Assembly (NCBI GenBank): GCA_052035235.1
Contig: JBPOHT010000028.1
Span: 1 to 64,000 of the forward strand
From: Solimonas_A sp052035235
Lineage (GTDB): Bacteria; Pseudomonadota; Gammaproteobacteria; Nevskiales; Nevskiaceae
Reading direction: 5' to 3'
DNA: 64,000 nucleotides
How positions within the stretch are numbered: position 1 is the first letter of the stretch; every line of letters starts with the position of its first letter. Shown piece after piece: positions 1 to 7,742 of this stretch. Under the pieces are notes generated by a model, which was given only the letters and a program-made list of their open reading frames with translations, searched no databases and had not been told where the DNA came from. Position numbers and translations under genes: made by a program.

Positions 1-30
1 CACGAACGGCCACACCTGGCCCTGAAATAC

Positions 31-57
31 AAAACGCCCGATGAAATCCATCGGGCG
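31..57 (-). terminator. Rho-independent terminator of the outer-membrane protein gene
   Basis: Perfect 9-bp stem (35-43 with 49-57) and a 5-nt loop. Read on the minus strand it is followed by four U residues (31-34). It lies about 80 nt beyond the stop of the minus-strand gene that ends at 136. Confidence 0.8.
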
Positions 58-135
58 TCTGTATCCAGCATACTTTAGCGACCAGTTTTACCCCGTATAG
101 GTGTCAACCTATTTCAGGACGGGTCACATCTGCGC

Positions 136-867
136 TCAGAAGCGGTAGTGCAGGCCCAGGCTTAGCACCGGCCAAAACTTGAAGTCCTTCGCATCGTCCT
201 CCAGGTTGCGCACTTCGTTCGCCAGTTCCGTCTGGAACAGCGGATCGGCGCCGACATCGAAGCTCTGTGCCGGATCGGTAGGATCGCAGTTTGCGTTGGC
301 GGTGGCGTCGCAGGCCCGGCCGATGGCGCCAAGCGTGACGTCGGGCGACTGGGTGAACATCACGCCGAGGTCAAAACTGACGCCGAAGCCAGTGGCATTG
401 GTGGTGCCGCCCCAGCCCACGCCCAGGTAGGGTGCGGTGGAGCCAAGGTCGATGCCGCCATTCAGGTTCAGGTTGTCGCCACGATACTCACGCTCACCGA
501 CTTCGAAGGTTTCGGTGTTGTTGCGCGAGCGGGCATCGATATCCAGCTCGGGCGAGCTGGTGTAGAGGCCCGCGGTAATGCGGAAACCGCCGGCGAAAGG
601 CTTATAGTCCACCATTAGAGACGCGGCGCTGATCTTCAGGTCGGCGTCATAGTCGATGCCGTCTTCGTCGTAGTTGCCGCTGAAGGATCCGAAGTTGTAT
701 CCGGCGCGCAGGTCGAAAAAGCGGTTCAGGCCATAGGTGTAGTCGATGCCGATGCCGGCGGTACCCAGCCGCAGGCCCACGCCGCCGTTCTTCGCGATCT
801 CGTCCGCCTGCGCCACTCCCGGCGCCAACAGCATCAGCAGGACCATCGTGGCATTTCTGTTCCTCAT
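136..867 (-). CDS. Outer-membrane beta-barrel protein, function unknown
   Basis: A 243-aa exported protein. Residues 1-21 form a signal peptide with cleavage after AQA. The rest alternates polar and hydrophobic residues with many Gly and aromatic positions (for example GGVGLRLGTAGIGIDYTY), and the chain ends in Tyr-Arg-Phe, the C-terminal aromatic signature read by the BAM machinery. The start is set by an AAGGAGAG site 8 nt upstream of the ATG. The size suggests an 8- to 10-strand barrel similar to OmpW/OmpA-like porin folds, but I recognise no specific family. An acidic stretch with two cysteines (about residues 185-195) may be an extracellular loop. Monocistronic, with its own terminator. 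Confidence 0.75.
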   Translation of the reverse strand: MRNRNATMVLLMLLAPGVAQADEIAKNGGVGLRLGTAGIGIDYTYGLNRFFDLRAGYNFGSFSGNYDEDGIDYDADLKISAASLMVDYKPFAGGFRITAGLYTSSPELDIDARSRNNTETFEVGEREYRGDNLNLNGGIDLGSTAPYLGVGWGGTTNATGFGVSFDLGVMFTQSPDVTLGAIGRACDATANANCDPTDPAQSFDVGADPLFQTELANEVRNLEDDAKDFKFWPVLSLGLHYRF

Positions 868-975
868 TGTGCAGCTCTCCTTGGTTAATGGATGTCGGCT
901 CGCACCACGGTACCGGGCAGGGACTGCCCCGGCAGGGTTGCCGAGAGGAGCGACGGTGGGGGTGGACGCCGGCTG

Positions 976-1200
976 CTAGGCCGCGGCGTCGGGCGTCACG
1001 ACCTTGGCCGTCCCAGCCTCGGTCATGTCGAAGATGCGGCAGCGCGGCGCCAGGCTGCGTACCAGGCTGATGGCGTGGATGCATTCGACGCGGTGTGCAT
1101 AGGTTTCAGCGCCGCGTGCAATGGTCTGGTTCTCGCCTGCCTGGAAGGTCCAGAACCAACGCCCTTCCGTATCTCGGTGAATCTCGAAATCTGCCGCCAT
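976..1200 (-). CDS. DUF1508 (YegP-type) small protein
   Basis: A 74-aa protein. Residues 4-55 fit a single DUF1508/YegP unit: FEIHRDTEGRWFWTFQAG, then a Gly-Ala-containing middle and a helix around the ECIHAISLVRS segment. Members usually carry one or two copies of this beta-beta-beta-alpha unit, and their biochemical role is unknown. The Shine-Dalgarno site is weak. The gene stands alone, about 110 nt upstream of the porin-like gene on the same strand, and could share its transcript. Family call fairly sure; function unknown. Confidence 0.65.
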   Translation of the reverse strand: MAADFEIHRDTEGRWFWTFQAGENQTIARGAETYAHRVECIHAISLVRSLAPRCRIFDMTEAGTAKVVTPDAAA

Positions 1201-1359
1201 AAGTCTCTGTAGCCTATGTCATCGTGCGGGCACTGCATGGGCGCCCTCTTAGCCGGACATTATTGTGTCTGGGCGTGACAGTCGCCACCCCGTCCATACA
1301 GGTCAGGGCGAAACGCAGCACACGCCGCCACCGGGCACGACACGCTTCGTGACAGGTGC

Positions 1360-1374
1360 GTTACGCTCCGTAAC
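1360..1374. promoter_or_regulatory. Inverted repeat upstream of the yjcH-actP promoter, possible activator site
   Basis: The arms GTTACG and CGTAAC are separated by 3 nt, centred about 63 nt upstream of the -24 element of the sigma-54-like promoter at 1429. That is a usual position for an upstream activator site. The activator identity is not visible. Confidence 0.4.
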
Positions 1375-1428
1375 ACCCCCAAATCAATGATATCGGCCTA
1401 AATCACTGTTTTTAATAGATATCGAACC

Positions 1429-1443
1429 TGGCATCCTAACTGC
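1429..1443 (+). promoter_or_regulatory. Sigma-54-type (-24/-12) promoter of yjcH-actP
   Basis: TGGCATCCTAACTGC carries the invariant GG and GC with exactly 10 nt between them, close to the consensus TGGCAC-N5-TTGC. Transcription would begin near 1455, about 28 nt before the GGAGGA Shine-Dalgarno site of the first gene. RpoN dependence of acetate genes is known in some pseudomonads; here it is inferred from the motif alone. Confidence 0.6.
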
Positions 1444-1495
1444 GCCAGAAAGACCACAAGCAGCAACCAGCTGCCCGTGCACGGAGGAGAAAACG

Positions 1496-1810
1496 ATGCC
1501 CACTGAAATGCTGGAGCGGATCGGTCGCGATCCGCTTTACCTGGAACTGACGCGCAAGCGCTCGCGCCTGGCCTGGACCCTGACCGCGATCATGCTGGCG
1601 GTCTACTACGGCTTCATCCTGCTGATCGCCTTCGCCCCGGACGTGCTGCGCCAGCGCGTCGGCGACGGCGCCACCACCCTGGGCTTCCCGCTCGGCATCG
1701 GCGTGATCCTCACCGCGATCCTGCTGACCGGCATCTACGTCTGGAAGGCCAACGGCGAGTACGACCGCCTGACCGCCCGCCTGCACGAGAAAGTAGGAGG
1801 CCAGCCGTGA
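1496..1810 (+). CDS. yjcH: DUF485 inner-membrane protein (YjcH type)
   Basis: A 104-aa protein with two transmembrane helices (about residues 24-47 and 62-84) and a polar C-terminal tail, which is the DUF485 pattern. YjcH-type genes are almost always found directly upstream of the acetate symporter actP and are thought to assist it; the mechanism is not known. The start follows GGAGGA (1483-1488) at 7 nt. The stop overlaps the GTG start of actP by four bases (GTGA), so translation is probably coupled. Confidence 0.88.
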   Translation: MPTEMLERIGRDPLYLELTRKRSRLAWTLTAIMLAVYYGFILLIAFAPDVLRQRVGDGATTLGFPLGIGVILTAILLTGIYVWKANGEYDRLTARLHEKVGGQP

Positions 1811-3465
1811 GCCTGCGCAAATTCCTTGTCGCCTCCGCTGCGGCCATCGTCCTGCCGGCCCACGCCGCCGGCGCCCTCGAAGGGGCCGTGACCAAGTCCG
1901 AGATCAACCCCATCGCCATCGCGATGTTCCTGGCTTTCGTCGGCCTGACGCTGTTCATCACCAAGTGGGCCGCCGGCCGCACCAAGTCGCGCGCCGACTT
2001 CTATGCCGCCGGTGGCGGCATCACCGGCTTCCAGAACGGCCTGGCGATCGCCGGCGACTACATGTCGGCGGCCTCGTTCCTGGGCATCTCGGCGCTGGTG
2101 TTCGGCTCCGGCTTCGACGGCCTGATCTACTCGCTCGGCTTCCGCGTCGGCTGGCCGATCATCATGTTCCTGATCGCGGAACGGCTGCGTAATCTCGGCA
2201 AGTTCACCTTCGTCGACGTCGCCGCCTACCGCCTGAAGCAGACGCCGATCCGCACGCTGGCCGCGTCCAGCACGCTGGTCGTGGTGGCCTTCTACCTGAT
2301 CGCGCAGATGGTCGGTGCCGGCCAGCTGATCAAGCTGCTGTTCGGCTTGGATTACTCCACCGCCGTGGTGATCGTCGGCGTGCTGATGGTGGTCTACGTC
2401 ACCTTCGGCGGCATGCTCGCCACCACCTGGGTGCAGATCATCAAGGCCGTGCTGCTGCTCGGCGGCGCGAGCTTCATCGCCTTCATGGTCATGCGCCACG
2501 TCGGCTTCTCATTCGACCGCATGTTCACGGAAGCCATCTCGGTGCATTCGAAAGCCGAAGCCATCATGGGCCCCGGCGCGCTGGTGAAGGACCCGATCTC
2601 GGCAATCTCGCTGGGCCTGGCGCTGATGTTCGGCACCGCCGGCCTGCCGCACATCCTGATGCGCTTCTTCACCGTGAAGGACGCCAAGGAAGCGCGCAAG
2701 AGCGTGTTCTACGCCACCGGTTTCATCGGCTACTTCTACATCCTGACCTTCATCATCGGCTTCGGCGCCATCATCCTGGTGGGCTCCAACAGCGTCTACC
2801 TGGACGACAAGGGCGGCCTGCTCGGAGGCAACAACATGGCGGCCGTGCACCTGGCCCATGCGGTTGGCGGCGAAGTGATGCTGGGCTTCATCTCCGCGGT
2901 GGCCTTCGCCACGATCCTCGCCGTGGTTGCCGGCCTGACGCTCTCCGGCGCCGCTGCGGTATCGCACGACCTCTACGCCAACGTCTTCGCCCGCGGCAAG
3001 GTCGATGAAGGCAAGGAACTGAAGGTCTCGCGCATGGCCACCCTTGCATTGGGCGTGGTGGCGATCCTGCTCGGTATCGTGTTCGAGAAGCAGAACGTCG
3101 CCTTCATGGTGGGCCTGGCCTTCGCGGTCGCGGCCAGCACCAACTTCCCGATCCTGATCCTGTCGATGTTCTGGAAGGGCCTGACCACCCGCGGCGCCGT
3201 GGTCGGTGGCGGCCTGGGCCTGGCTACCGCAGTGACGCTGACCGTGCTGGGCCCCGCCGTGTGGGTGAAGGTGTTCGGCTACGAAACGCCGATCTTCCCC
3301 TACGACGCACCCGGCCTGTTCTCGATGACCGTGGCCTTCCTCGGCTGCTGGCTGTTCTCGATCACGGACAGCTCCGCCCAGGCCAGCCGCGAGGCCGCGC
3401 TGTTCGAGGCCCAGTTGGTGCGTTCGCAGACCGGCATCGGGGCCAGCGGCGCCTCGTCCCACTGA
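1807..3465 (+). CDS. actP: Cation/acetate symporter ActP
   Basis: A 552-aa sodium:solute symporter family protein importing acetate with a cation across the inner membrane. An N-terminal signal-like segment (residues 1-20) is followed by about 13 transmembrane helices. The conserved family stretches include residues near 63-85 (ADFYAAGGGITGFQNGLA, then GDYMSAASFLG) and GLPHILMRFFTVKDAKEAR. Length is normal for ActP. The start is GTG at 1807, overlapping yjcH. Upstream yjcH and downstream acs complete the standard acetate-scavenging set. Confidence 0.95.
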   Translation: MSLRKFLVASAAAIVLPAHAAGALEGAVTKSEINPIAIAMFLAFVGLTLFITKWAAGRTKSRADFYAAGGGITGFQNGLAIAGDYMSAASFLGISALVFGSGFDGLIYSLGFRVGWPIIMFLIAERLRNLGKFTFVDVAAYRLKQTPIRTLAASSTLVVVAFYLIAQMVGAGQLIKLLFGLDYSTAVVIVGVLMVVYVTFGGMLATTWVQIIKAVLLLGGASFIAFMVMRHVGFSFDRMFTEAISVHSKAEAIMGPGALVKDPISAISLGLALMFGTAGLPHILMRFFTVKDAKEARKSVFYATGFIGYFYILTFIIGFGAIILVGSNSVYLDDKGGLLGGNNMAAVHLAHAVGGEVMLGFISAVAFATILAVVAGLTLSGAAAVSHDLYANVFARGKVDEGKELKVSRMATLALGVVAILLGIVFEKQNVAFMVGLAFAVAASTNFPILILSMFWKGLTTRGAVVGGGLGLATAVTLTVLGPAVWVKVFGYETPIFPYDAPGLFSMTVAFLGCWLFSITDSSAQASREAALFEAQLVRSQTGIGASGASSH

Positions 3466-3507
3466 GCTCCATCACGATCATTTGATCAGCAACACAGGCG
3501 ATAGACA

Positions 3508-3548
3508 CCGGGGGGCCTTCGTGCCATAAGAAAGCCCCCCGGCGTTTT
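3508..3548 (+). terminator. Hairpin between actP and acs (terminator or attenuator)
   Basis: A 9-bp GC-rich stem (3508-3516 with 3534-3542) around a 17-nt loop, followed 2 nt later by four T residues. It lies 42 nt after the actP stop and 46 nt before acs, so acs may have its own promoter or receive attenuated read-through. Confidence 0.55.
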
Positions 3549-3593
3549 CGCCGGCACCCGAATCATCAAGAAACCAGCTCTGCGGAGACAGGC

Positions 3594-5558
3594 ATGAGTT
3601 CCGACAACATCGCATCCGTCCTTACCGAAACCCGAACGTTCCCGCCGCCGGCGGACTTCGCCGCTCGCGCCCGGCTGAACGCCGAGAAACTCGCGGCCCT
3701 GCACGCCGAAGCGGAGGCCGACCACAACGGCTTCTGGGCCAACCTGGCCCGCAAAAACCTCGGCTGGCAGACGCCGTTCACCCAGGTTCTGGACGACAGC
3801 GCCGCACCGAACTACCGCTGGTTCACCGACGGCAAGCTCAATGCTTCCGCCAACTGCCTGGACCGACACCTGCTGGCCCGCGGCGACAAGATCGCGATCC
3901 GCTTCGAAGGCGAAAAGGGCGACACCCGCAATTACACCTACAAGCAGCTCCACGCCGAGGTCTGCAAGCTCGCCAACGTGCTCAAGGCCCAGGGCGTCAC
4001 CAAGGGTGACCGCGTGGTGATCTACATGCCGATGGCACCCGAAGCGGTCATCGCCATGCAGGCCTGCGCCCGCATCGGCGCGATCCACTCGGTGGTGTTC
4101 GGCGGTTTCTCCGCCAGCTCGCTGAAGGACCGCATCGAGGACACCGGCGCGCGCCTGCTGATCACCGCCGACGGCGGCCACCGTGCCGGCAACATCGTGC
4201 CGCTCAAGAAGGTCGCGGACGAAGCCCTGGCACAGGGCTGCAAGACCATCGAGAAGGTCGTCGTACACCAGCGCACCGGTCACGGTGTCGACATGCAGGC
4301 CGGCCGCGATCTCTGGTGGCACGAGCTGCTGGGCGCCGCCTCCGAGCGCTGCGAACCGGAATGGGTCGAGTCCGAGCACCCGCTGTTCCTGCTCTACACC
4401 TCCGGCTCCACCGGCAAGCCCAAGGGCGTGCAGCACTCCACCGGCGGCTACCTGCTGGGCGCGACGATGACCACGCAGTGGGTCTTCGACATCCGTGACG
4501 ACGACGTCTTCTGGTGCACCGCCGACGTCGGCTGGATCACCGGCCACTCCTACGTCACCTACGGCCCGCTGGCCAACGGCGCCACCATCCTGATGTACGA
4601 AGGCGCGCCGACCATCCCGGATGCCGGCCGCTTCTGGAAGATCTGCCAGGACCACGGCGTGACGATCTTCTACACCGCGCCCACCGCGATCCGCGCGCTG
4701 ATGAAACTGGGCGAGGAATGGCCCAACCAGTACGACCTCTCCAAGCTGCGCCTGCTCGGCAGCGTCGGCGAGCCGATCAATCCCGAGGCCTGGATGTGGT
4801 ACCACCGCGTGATCGGCAAGGAGCGCCTGCCGATCGTGGATACCTGGTGGCAGACCGAGACCGGCTCCATCATGATCGCGCCGGTGCCGGGCGCCATCAC
4901 CACCAAGCCGGGCTCCTGCACCAAGCCCCTGCCCGGCATCTGCGTGGAAGTGGTGGACGAGGCCGGCACGCCGATCAAGGAACAGGACGCCGGCGGCTAC
5001 CTCGTCGTCTCCAAGCCCTGGCCCTCGATGTTGCGCACGGTCTGGGGCGACAACGATCGCTACGTCAAGGCCTACTGGGGACAGTTCCAGAACAAGTACT
5101 ACGTCGCCGGCGACTCCACGCACCGCGACGCCGACGGCTGCTACTGGATCCTGGGCCGCATCGACGACGTGCTGAACGTCTCCGGTCACCGCCTGGGCAC
5201 CATGGAAGTCGAAAGCGCCCTGGTCTCGCATCCGCGCATCGCTGAAGCAGCCGTGGTCGGCCGCCCGCACGAGGTCAAGGGTGAGAGTGTGTTCGCCTTC
5301 GTCATCGCCAAGGGCCCGCGCCCGACCGGTGAGGAGGCCGACAAGCTGGCCAAGGAACTGCGCGACCACGTCGCCAAGGAGATCGGCGCGCTGGCCAAGC
5401 CGGACGACATCCGCTTTGCCGACAACCTGCCCAAGACCCGCAGCGGCAAGATCATGCGCCGCCTGCTGCGCTCCATCGCCAAGGGTGAGGAGATCACGCA
5501 GGACACCAGCACGCTGGAGAACCCGGCGATCGTGGCGCAGCTCGCCGGCAAGGCCTGA
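3594..5558 (+). CDS. acs: Acetyl-CoA synthetase
   Basis: A 654-aa AMP-forming enzyme converting acetate, ATP and CoA to acetyl-CoA. Visible motifs are the P-loop-like TSGSTGKPKG near residues 267-276, the acetate-pocket region WWQTETG, the hinge GRIDDVLNVSGHRLGT, and PKTRSGKIMRR near 613-623. Lys619 is the usual site of inhibitory acetylation by Pat-type enzymes. Length matches the family. It lies on the same strand as yjcH-actP and ends at a strong terminator. Together they let the cell use low external acetate. Confidence 0.97.
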   Translation: MSSDNIASVLTETRTFPPPADFAARARLNAEKLAALHAEAEADHNGFWANLARKNLGWQTPFTQVLDDSAAPNYRWFTDGKLNASANCLDRHLLARGDKIAIRFEGEKGDTRNYTYKQLHAEVCKLANVLKAQGVTKGDRVVIYMPMAPEAVIAMQACARIGAIHSVVFGGFSASSLKDRIEDTGARLLITADGGHRAGNIVPLKKVADEALAQGCKTIEKVVVHQRTGHGVDMQAGRDLWWHELLGAASERCEPEWVESEHPLFLLYTSGSTGKPKGVQHSTGGYLLGATMTTQWVFDIRDDDVFWCTADVGWITGHSYVTYGPLANGATILMYEGAPTIPDAGRFWKICQDHGVTIFYTAPTAIRALMKLGEEWPNQYDLSKLRLLGSVGEPINPEAWMWYHRVIGKERLPIVDTWWQTETGSIMIAPVPGAITTKPGSCTKPLPGICVEVVDEAGTPIKEQDAGGYLVVSKPWPSMLRTVWGDNDRYVKAYWGQFQNKYYVAGDSTHRDADGCYWILGRIDDVLNVSGHRLGTMEVESALVSHPRIAEAAVVGRPHEVKGESVFAFVIAKGPRPTGEEADKLAKELRDHVAKEIGALAKPDDIRFADNLPKTRSGKIMRRLLRSIAKGEEITQDTSTLENPAIVAQLAGKA

Positions 5559-5583
5559 CGGCTGATTCCGGTGCGTTACAGAA

Positions 5584-5607
5584 AGGCCCGCTTCGGCGGG
5601 CTTTTTC
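5584..5607 (+). terminator. Rho-independent terminator of acs
   Basis: A 6-bp GCCCGC/GCGGGC stem with a TTCG tetraloop followed by TTTTT, starting about 26 nt after the acs stop. Confidence 0.9.
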
Positions 5608-5650
5608 TTGGTTCTTCACCAATTTCCTAGGGTCCGGCCAGCACCCGCTT

Positions 5651-5678
5651 CGTCATACCGGCGGAAGCCGGCATGACG
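5651..5678. repeat. Short palindromic repeat, copy 1 of the 'a' element
   Basis: A 12-bp imperfect palindrome (5651-5662 with 5667-5678) around a GGAA loop, with the core CGTCATACCGGC. The same element in longer form occurs at 44764-44902 and 62344-62427. It is an intergenic REP-like repeat in the acs-pspA spacer. Confidence 0.8.
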
Positions 5679-5700
5679 GTCTTTGGTTGGGAAAAGGCAA

Positions 5701-5782
5701 GTAGGATGTGGTGAGCGTAGCGAACCGCATCGCGCGACTTCTGCCGTATCCGATGCGGTTCGCTACGCTCACCGCATCCTAC
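5701..5782. repeat. Long palindromic repeat, copy 1 of the 'b' element
   Basis: A 32-nt arm (5701-5732, beginning GTAGGATGTGGTGAGCGTAG) pairs with 5751-5782 with one mismatch and leaves an 18-nt loop. A near-identical copy occurs at 44788-44869. The stretch 5559-5950 holds no gene, only the acs terminator, these repeats and the pspA promoter. Confidence 0.85.
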
Positions 5783-5876
5783 GGGGCTGGCAATGCCTTT
5801 CGCCTGGCAGCGGCATCACCGCCACTCGCCAGCCACTATTTTTCCAGCCGTAGCAGGCGCTTGCATGGCCCTCTCA

Positions 5877-5905
5877 TTGACAGCCCCGCGACTTGCTTCT
5901 ACCTT
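5877..5905 (+). promoter_or_regulatory. Sigma-70-type promoter of pspA
   Basis: TTGACA (5877-5882), a 17-nt spacer, then TACCTT (5900-5905): a perfect -35 and a fair -10 at ideal spacing. It lies 45 nt upstream of the pspA start. An inverted repeat CAATG-AA-CATTG (5906-5917) sits at the expected transcription start and could be an operator. I see no sigma-54 element, which controls pspA in enterobacteria. Confidence 0.55.
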
Positions 5906-5950
5906 CAATGAACATTGTTTATTTTTGAACGAACACGGAGGAAGACGTTC

Positions 5951-6643
5951 ATGCCGAGCCTGCTTGCCCGCATCCGCAGCCTGGTCACCGCCCAGGCCCA
6001 CCACCAGATCGACGAGATCGAGAACCCGCAGGTGATGGCGGCCCAGGTCCTGCGCGATCTGGGCGATGACCTGCAGCAGGCCAACCAGGCCCTGGTGGTC
6101 TCGCTGGGCGCCGAGAAGCAGTTGCAGCGCCAGCGCGAAGCGGCCGGCGTCGAGGCGGCGGACTGGGAGCAGAAGGCCGAGCGCCTGCTGCAGGCCGGTG
6201 ACGAGCACAAGGCCCGCAGCGCCCTGGAGCGTGCCGTGCAATCGCGCAGACGCGCCCAGGCCCTGGAAACTCCCCTGGGCGCATCGCAGCGCGCCACCTT
6301 GCGCCTGCGCGAGCAGGTGCAGCACCTCAAGGCGGAACTGGAGACCGCGCGCAGCCGCGCCGCCGTGATCGCGGCCAACCAGACCGCGGCCACGGCCCTG
6401 GGCAGTGCCGCACGCGCCACCGACAGCTACACCCGCGCCATGGACCGCGCCCAACAGATGGACCGGCTGTCGCAGAAGGCGTCCCGCTACGAATCCGAGG
6501 CGGAGGCCGCGGCCGAACTGCTGAACGAGGACGGCCGCTTCGAACGCGAGGTCGCCCGCGTGGACCTGCAGGTGGAAGTCGAGGCCCGCCTGGCGGAAAT
6601 GAAAGCGCGCTTCGCCGGTGCTGCCGTTTCGCCCATTAATTGA
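5951..6643 (+). CDS. pspA: Phage shock protein A (PspA/IM30 family)
   Basis: A 230-aa, almost wholly alpha-helical protein rich in Ala, Gln, Glu and Arg, starting MPSLLARIRSLVTAQAHHQIDEIENP. The N-terminal amphipathic helix followed by long coiled-coil helices is the PspA/IM30 (ESCRT-III-like) pattern. Such proteins assemble on the inner membrane and limit proton leakage under envelope stress. An ATG 36 nt upstream is in frame, but GGAGGAA (5938-5944) sits 6 nt before this ATG. It heads an operon with a 45-aa membrane peptide, a YiaA/B protein and an NlpC/P60-like hydrolase. PspB, PspC and PspF are absent from the window. Confidence 0.88.
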   Translation: MPSLLARIRSLVTAQAHHQIDEIENPQVMAAQVLRDLGDDLQQANQALVVSLGAEKQLQRQREAAGVEAADWEQKAERLLQAGDEHKARSALERAVQSRRRAQALETPLGASQRATLRLREQVQHLKAELETARSRAAVIAANQTAATALGSAARATDSYTRAMDRAQQMDRLSQKASRYESEAEAAAELLNEDGRFEREVARVDLQVEVEARLAEMKARFAGAAVSPIN

Positions 6644-6654
6644 TCAATGTTCAT

Positions 6655-6792
6655 ATGAACGCCACGAACAACCCCCAGGGCTTCTCGCCACTACGCGCCG
6701 CCCGCCTGCTGCTGGCGTCCGCCGCGATGGCCTTCGCCTTCGCCCTGCCCGGCAGCCTGCACCTGCTGCATGAGCTGCTGCAGATCATCTGA
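6655..6792 (+). CDS. 45-aa single-pass membrane peptide in the pspA operon
   Basis: The peptide has a polar, Asn-rich start (MNATNNPQGFSPLRAAR), one hydrophobic helix (about residues 18-35, LLLASAAMAFAFALPGSL) and a short LHLLHELLQII amphipathic end. It starts 11 nt after the pspA stop and ends 9 nt before the next gene, so it fills the operon gap exactly. The Shine-Dalgarno site is weak, which lowers confidence. Its position and topology recall PspB- or PspD-like small partners of PspA, but I see no sequence match to them. Confidence 0.5.
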   Translation: MNATNNPQGFSPLRAARLLLASAAMAFAFALPGSLHLLHELLQII

Positions 6793-6801
6793 GGAATACC
6801 C

Positions 6802-7095
6802 ATGGACACGACCGACAACTTCGACTCCACCCGCCTGGACTCGCCGGGCTGGATCTTCTTCGTCAAGGCGTCCTTCGCCTGCGCGTTCGGCGGCATGGTC
6901 TTCGGGCTCACCGTGATGCCGGTGGAAATCTGGATGCGCGGCTACATGATCCTGGGGACGCTGTTCCTGACCGGCGCCACCTTCACGCTGGCCAAGACCC
7001 TGCGCGACCAGTTCGAGGCCAACAAGCTGATCAACAAGGTGGCGCAGGCCCGCACCGAGAAGCTGTTGAAGGAATACGGGATCCAGAACGGATGA
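6802..7095 (+). CDS. YiaA/YiaB-type inner-membrane protein
   Basis: A 97-aa protein with two transmembrane helices (about residues 18-42 and 45-63), then a conserved TLAKTLRDQFE segment and a charged C-terminal helix. The helix-GY-helix-K(T/S)xRD arrangement matches the YiaA/B two-helix family, often found with pspA in proteobacteria. The start has a GAGG site 7 nt upstream. Its end overlaps the next gene by four bases (ATGA). Function unknown; a membrane-stress role is inferred from the operon. Confidence 0.7.
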   Translation: MDTTDNFDSTRLDSPGWIFFVKASFACAFGGMVFGLTVMPVEIWMRGYMILGTLFLTGATFTLAKTLRDQFEANKLINKVAQARTEKLLKEYGIQNG

Positions 7096-7742
7096 ACGCC
7101 AGACATCAAGCCATCGAGGCCGCCGGCCTGCTGGAGCCGCAACTGGCGGACGGCGACCTGCTGTTCACGCGCCTGCGCAACCCCTTCGGCCGGCGCATCG
7201 CCGAGGCCTCGGCCAGCTGGACCTCGCATGTCGGCATCGCCTTCCGCGATCCGGCCAGCGGCTGGCGCGTCGCGGAGAGCCGCATTCCGCTGTCGGGCTA
7301 CAGTCCGCTCGCCGCCTTCCTGGCACGCAGCGAGGATTGTGGGGTGATGGTGCGACGACCGCGCTCGCCACTGCGGCCCGAGCAGCTGGCCGCCCTGCGC
7401 CGCGAGGCGGAAAGCCGCTTCAGCCTCTGGTACGACACCGGATTCAAGTACGACCGGCCAAGGCGCGCGTTCTGCTCGAAGTTCGCCTACGACGTCTACC
7501 GCGAGGCCATTGGCATCGAGATCGGACAGAGGGAAAGCTTCCGCGAACTGCTGATGCGCAATCCCGAGTCGCAGCTGGGCTTCTGGCGAGCTTGGTACTT
7601 CGGACGGATTCCGTGGAACCGCGTCACGGTGACACCGGCCAGTCAGCTGGAGTCACCGCTGCTGGTGGACGTCTACGACCGACGCCGCGGCTTCGACGGC
7701 CCCAAGAAGGCGGCGATCATCTCCTCGCAGTACAGCGTGTAG
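7092..7742 (+). CDS. YiiX/YebB-like permuted NlpC/P60 hydrolase
   Basis: A 216-aa protein with the circularly permuted papain-like order: first the catalytic His in SWTSHVGIAF (His46), later the nucleophile in AFCSKFAYDVY (Cys128). Members cleave amide or thioester bonds in peptidoglycan or lipid-linked substrates; the substrate here is unknown. There is no signal peptide, so it is probably cytoplasmic or membrane-peripheral. It is the last gene of the pspA operon, translationally coupled to the YiaA/B gene by ATGA. Its last 70 bp overlap the 3' end of the convergent TetR gene. Confidence 0.75.
   Translation: MNARHQAIEAAGLLEPQLADGDLLFTRLRNPFGRRIAEASASWTSHVGIAFRDPASGWRVAESRIPLSGYSPLAAFLARSEDCGVMVRRPRSPLRPEQLAALRREAESRFSLWYDTGFKYDRPRRAFCSKFAYDVYREAIGIEIGQRESFRELLMRNPESQLGFWRAWYFGRIPWNRVTVTPASQLESPLLVDVYDRRRGFDGPKKAAIISSQYSV

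Noticed and set aside
5708..6035. Two short open frames over the repeat and pspA leader
   Set aside because: They run through palindromic repeat DNA, lack ribosome sites and resemble no protein.
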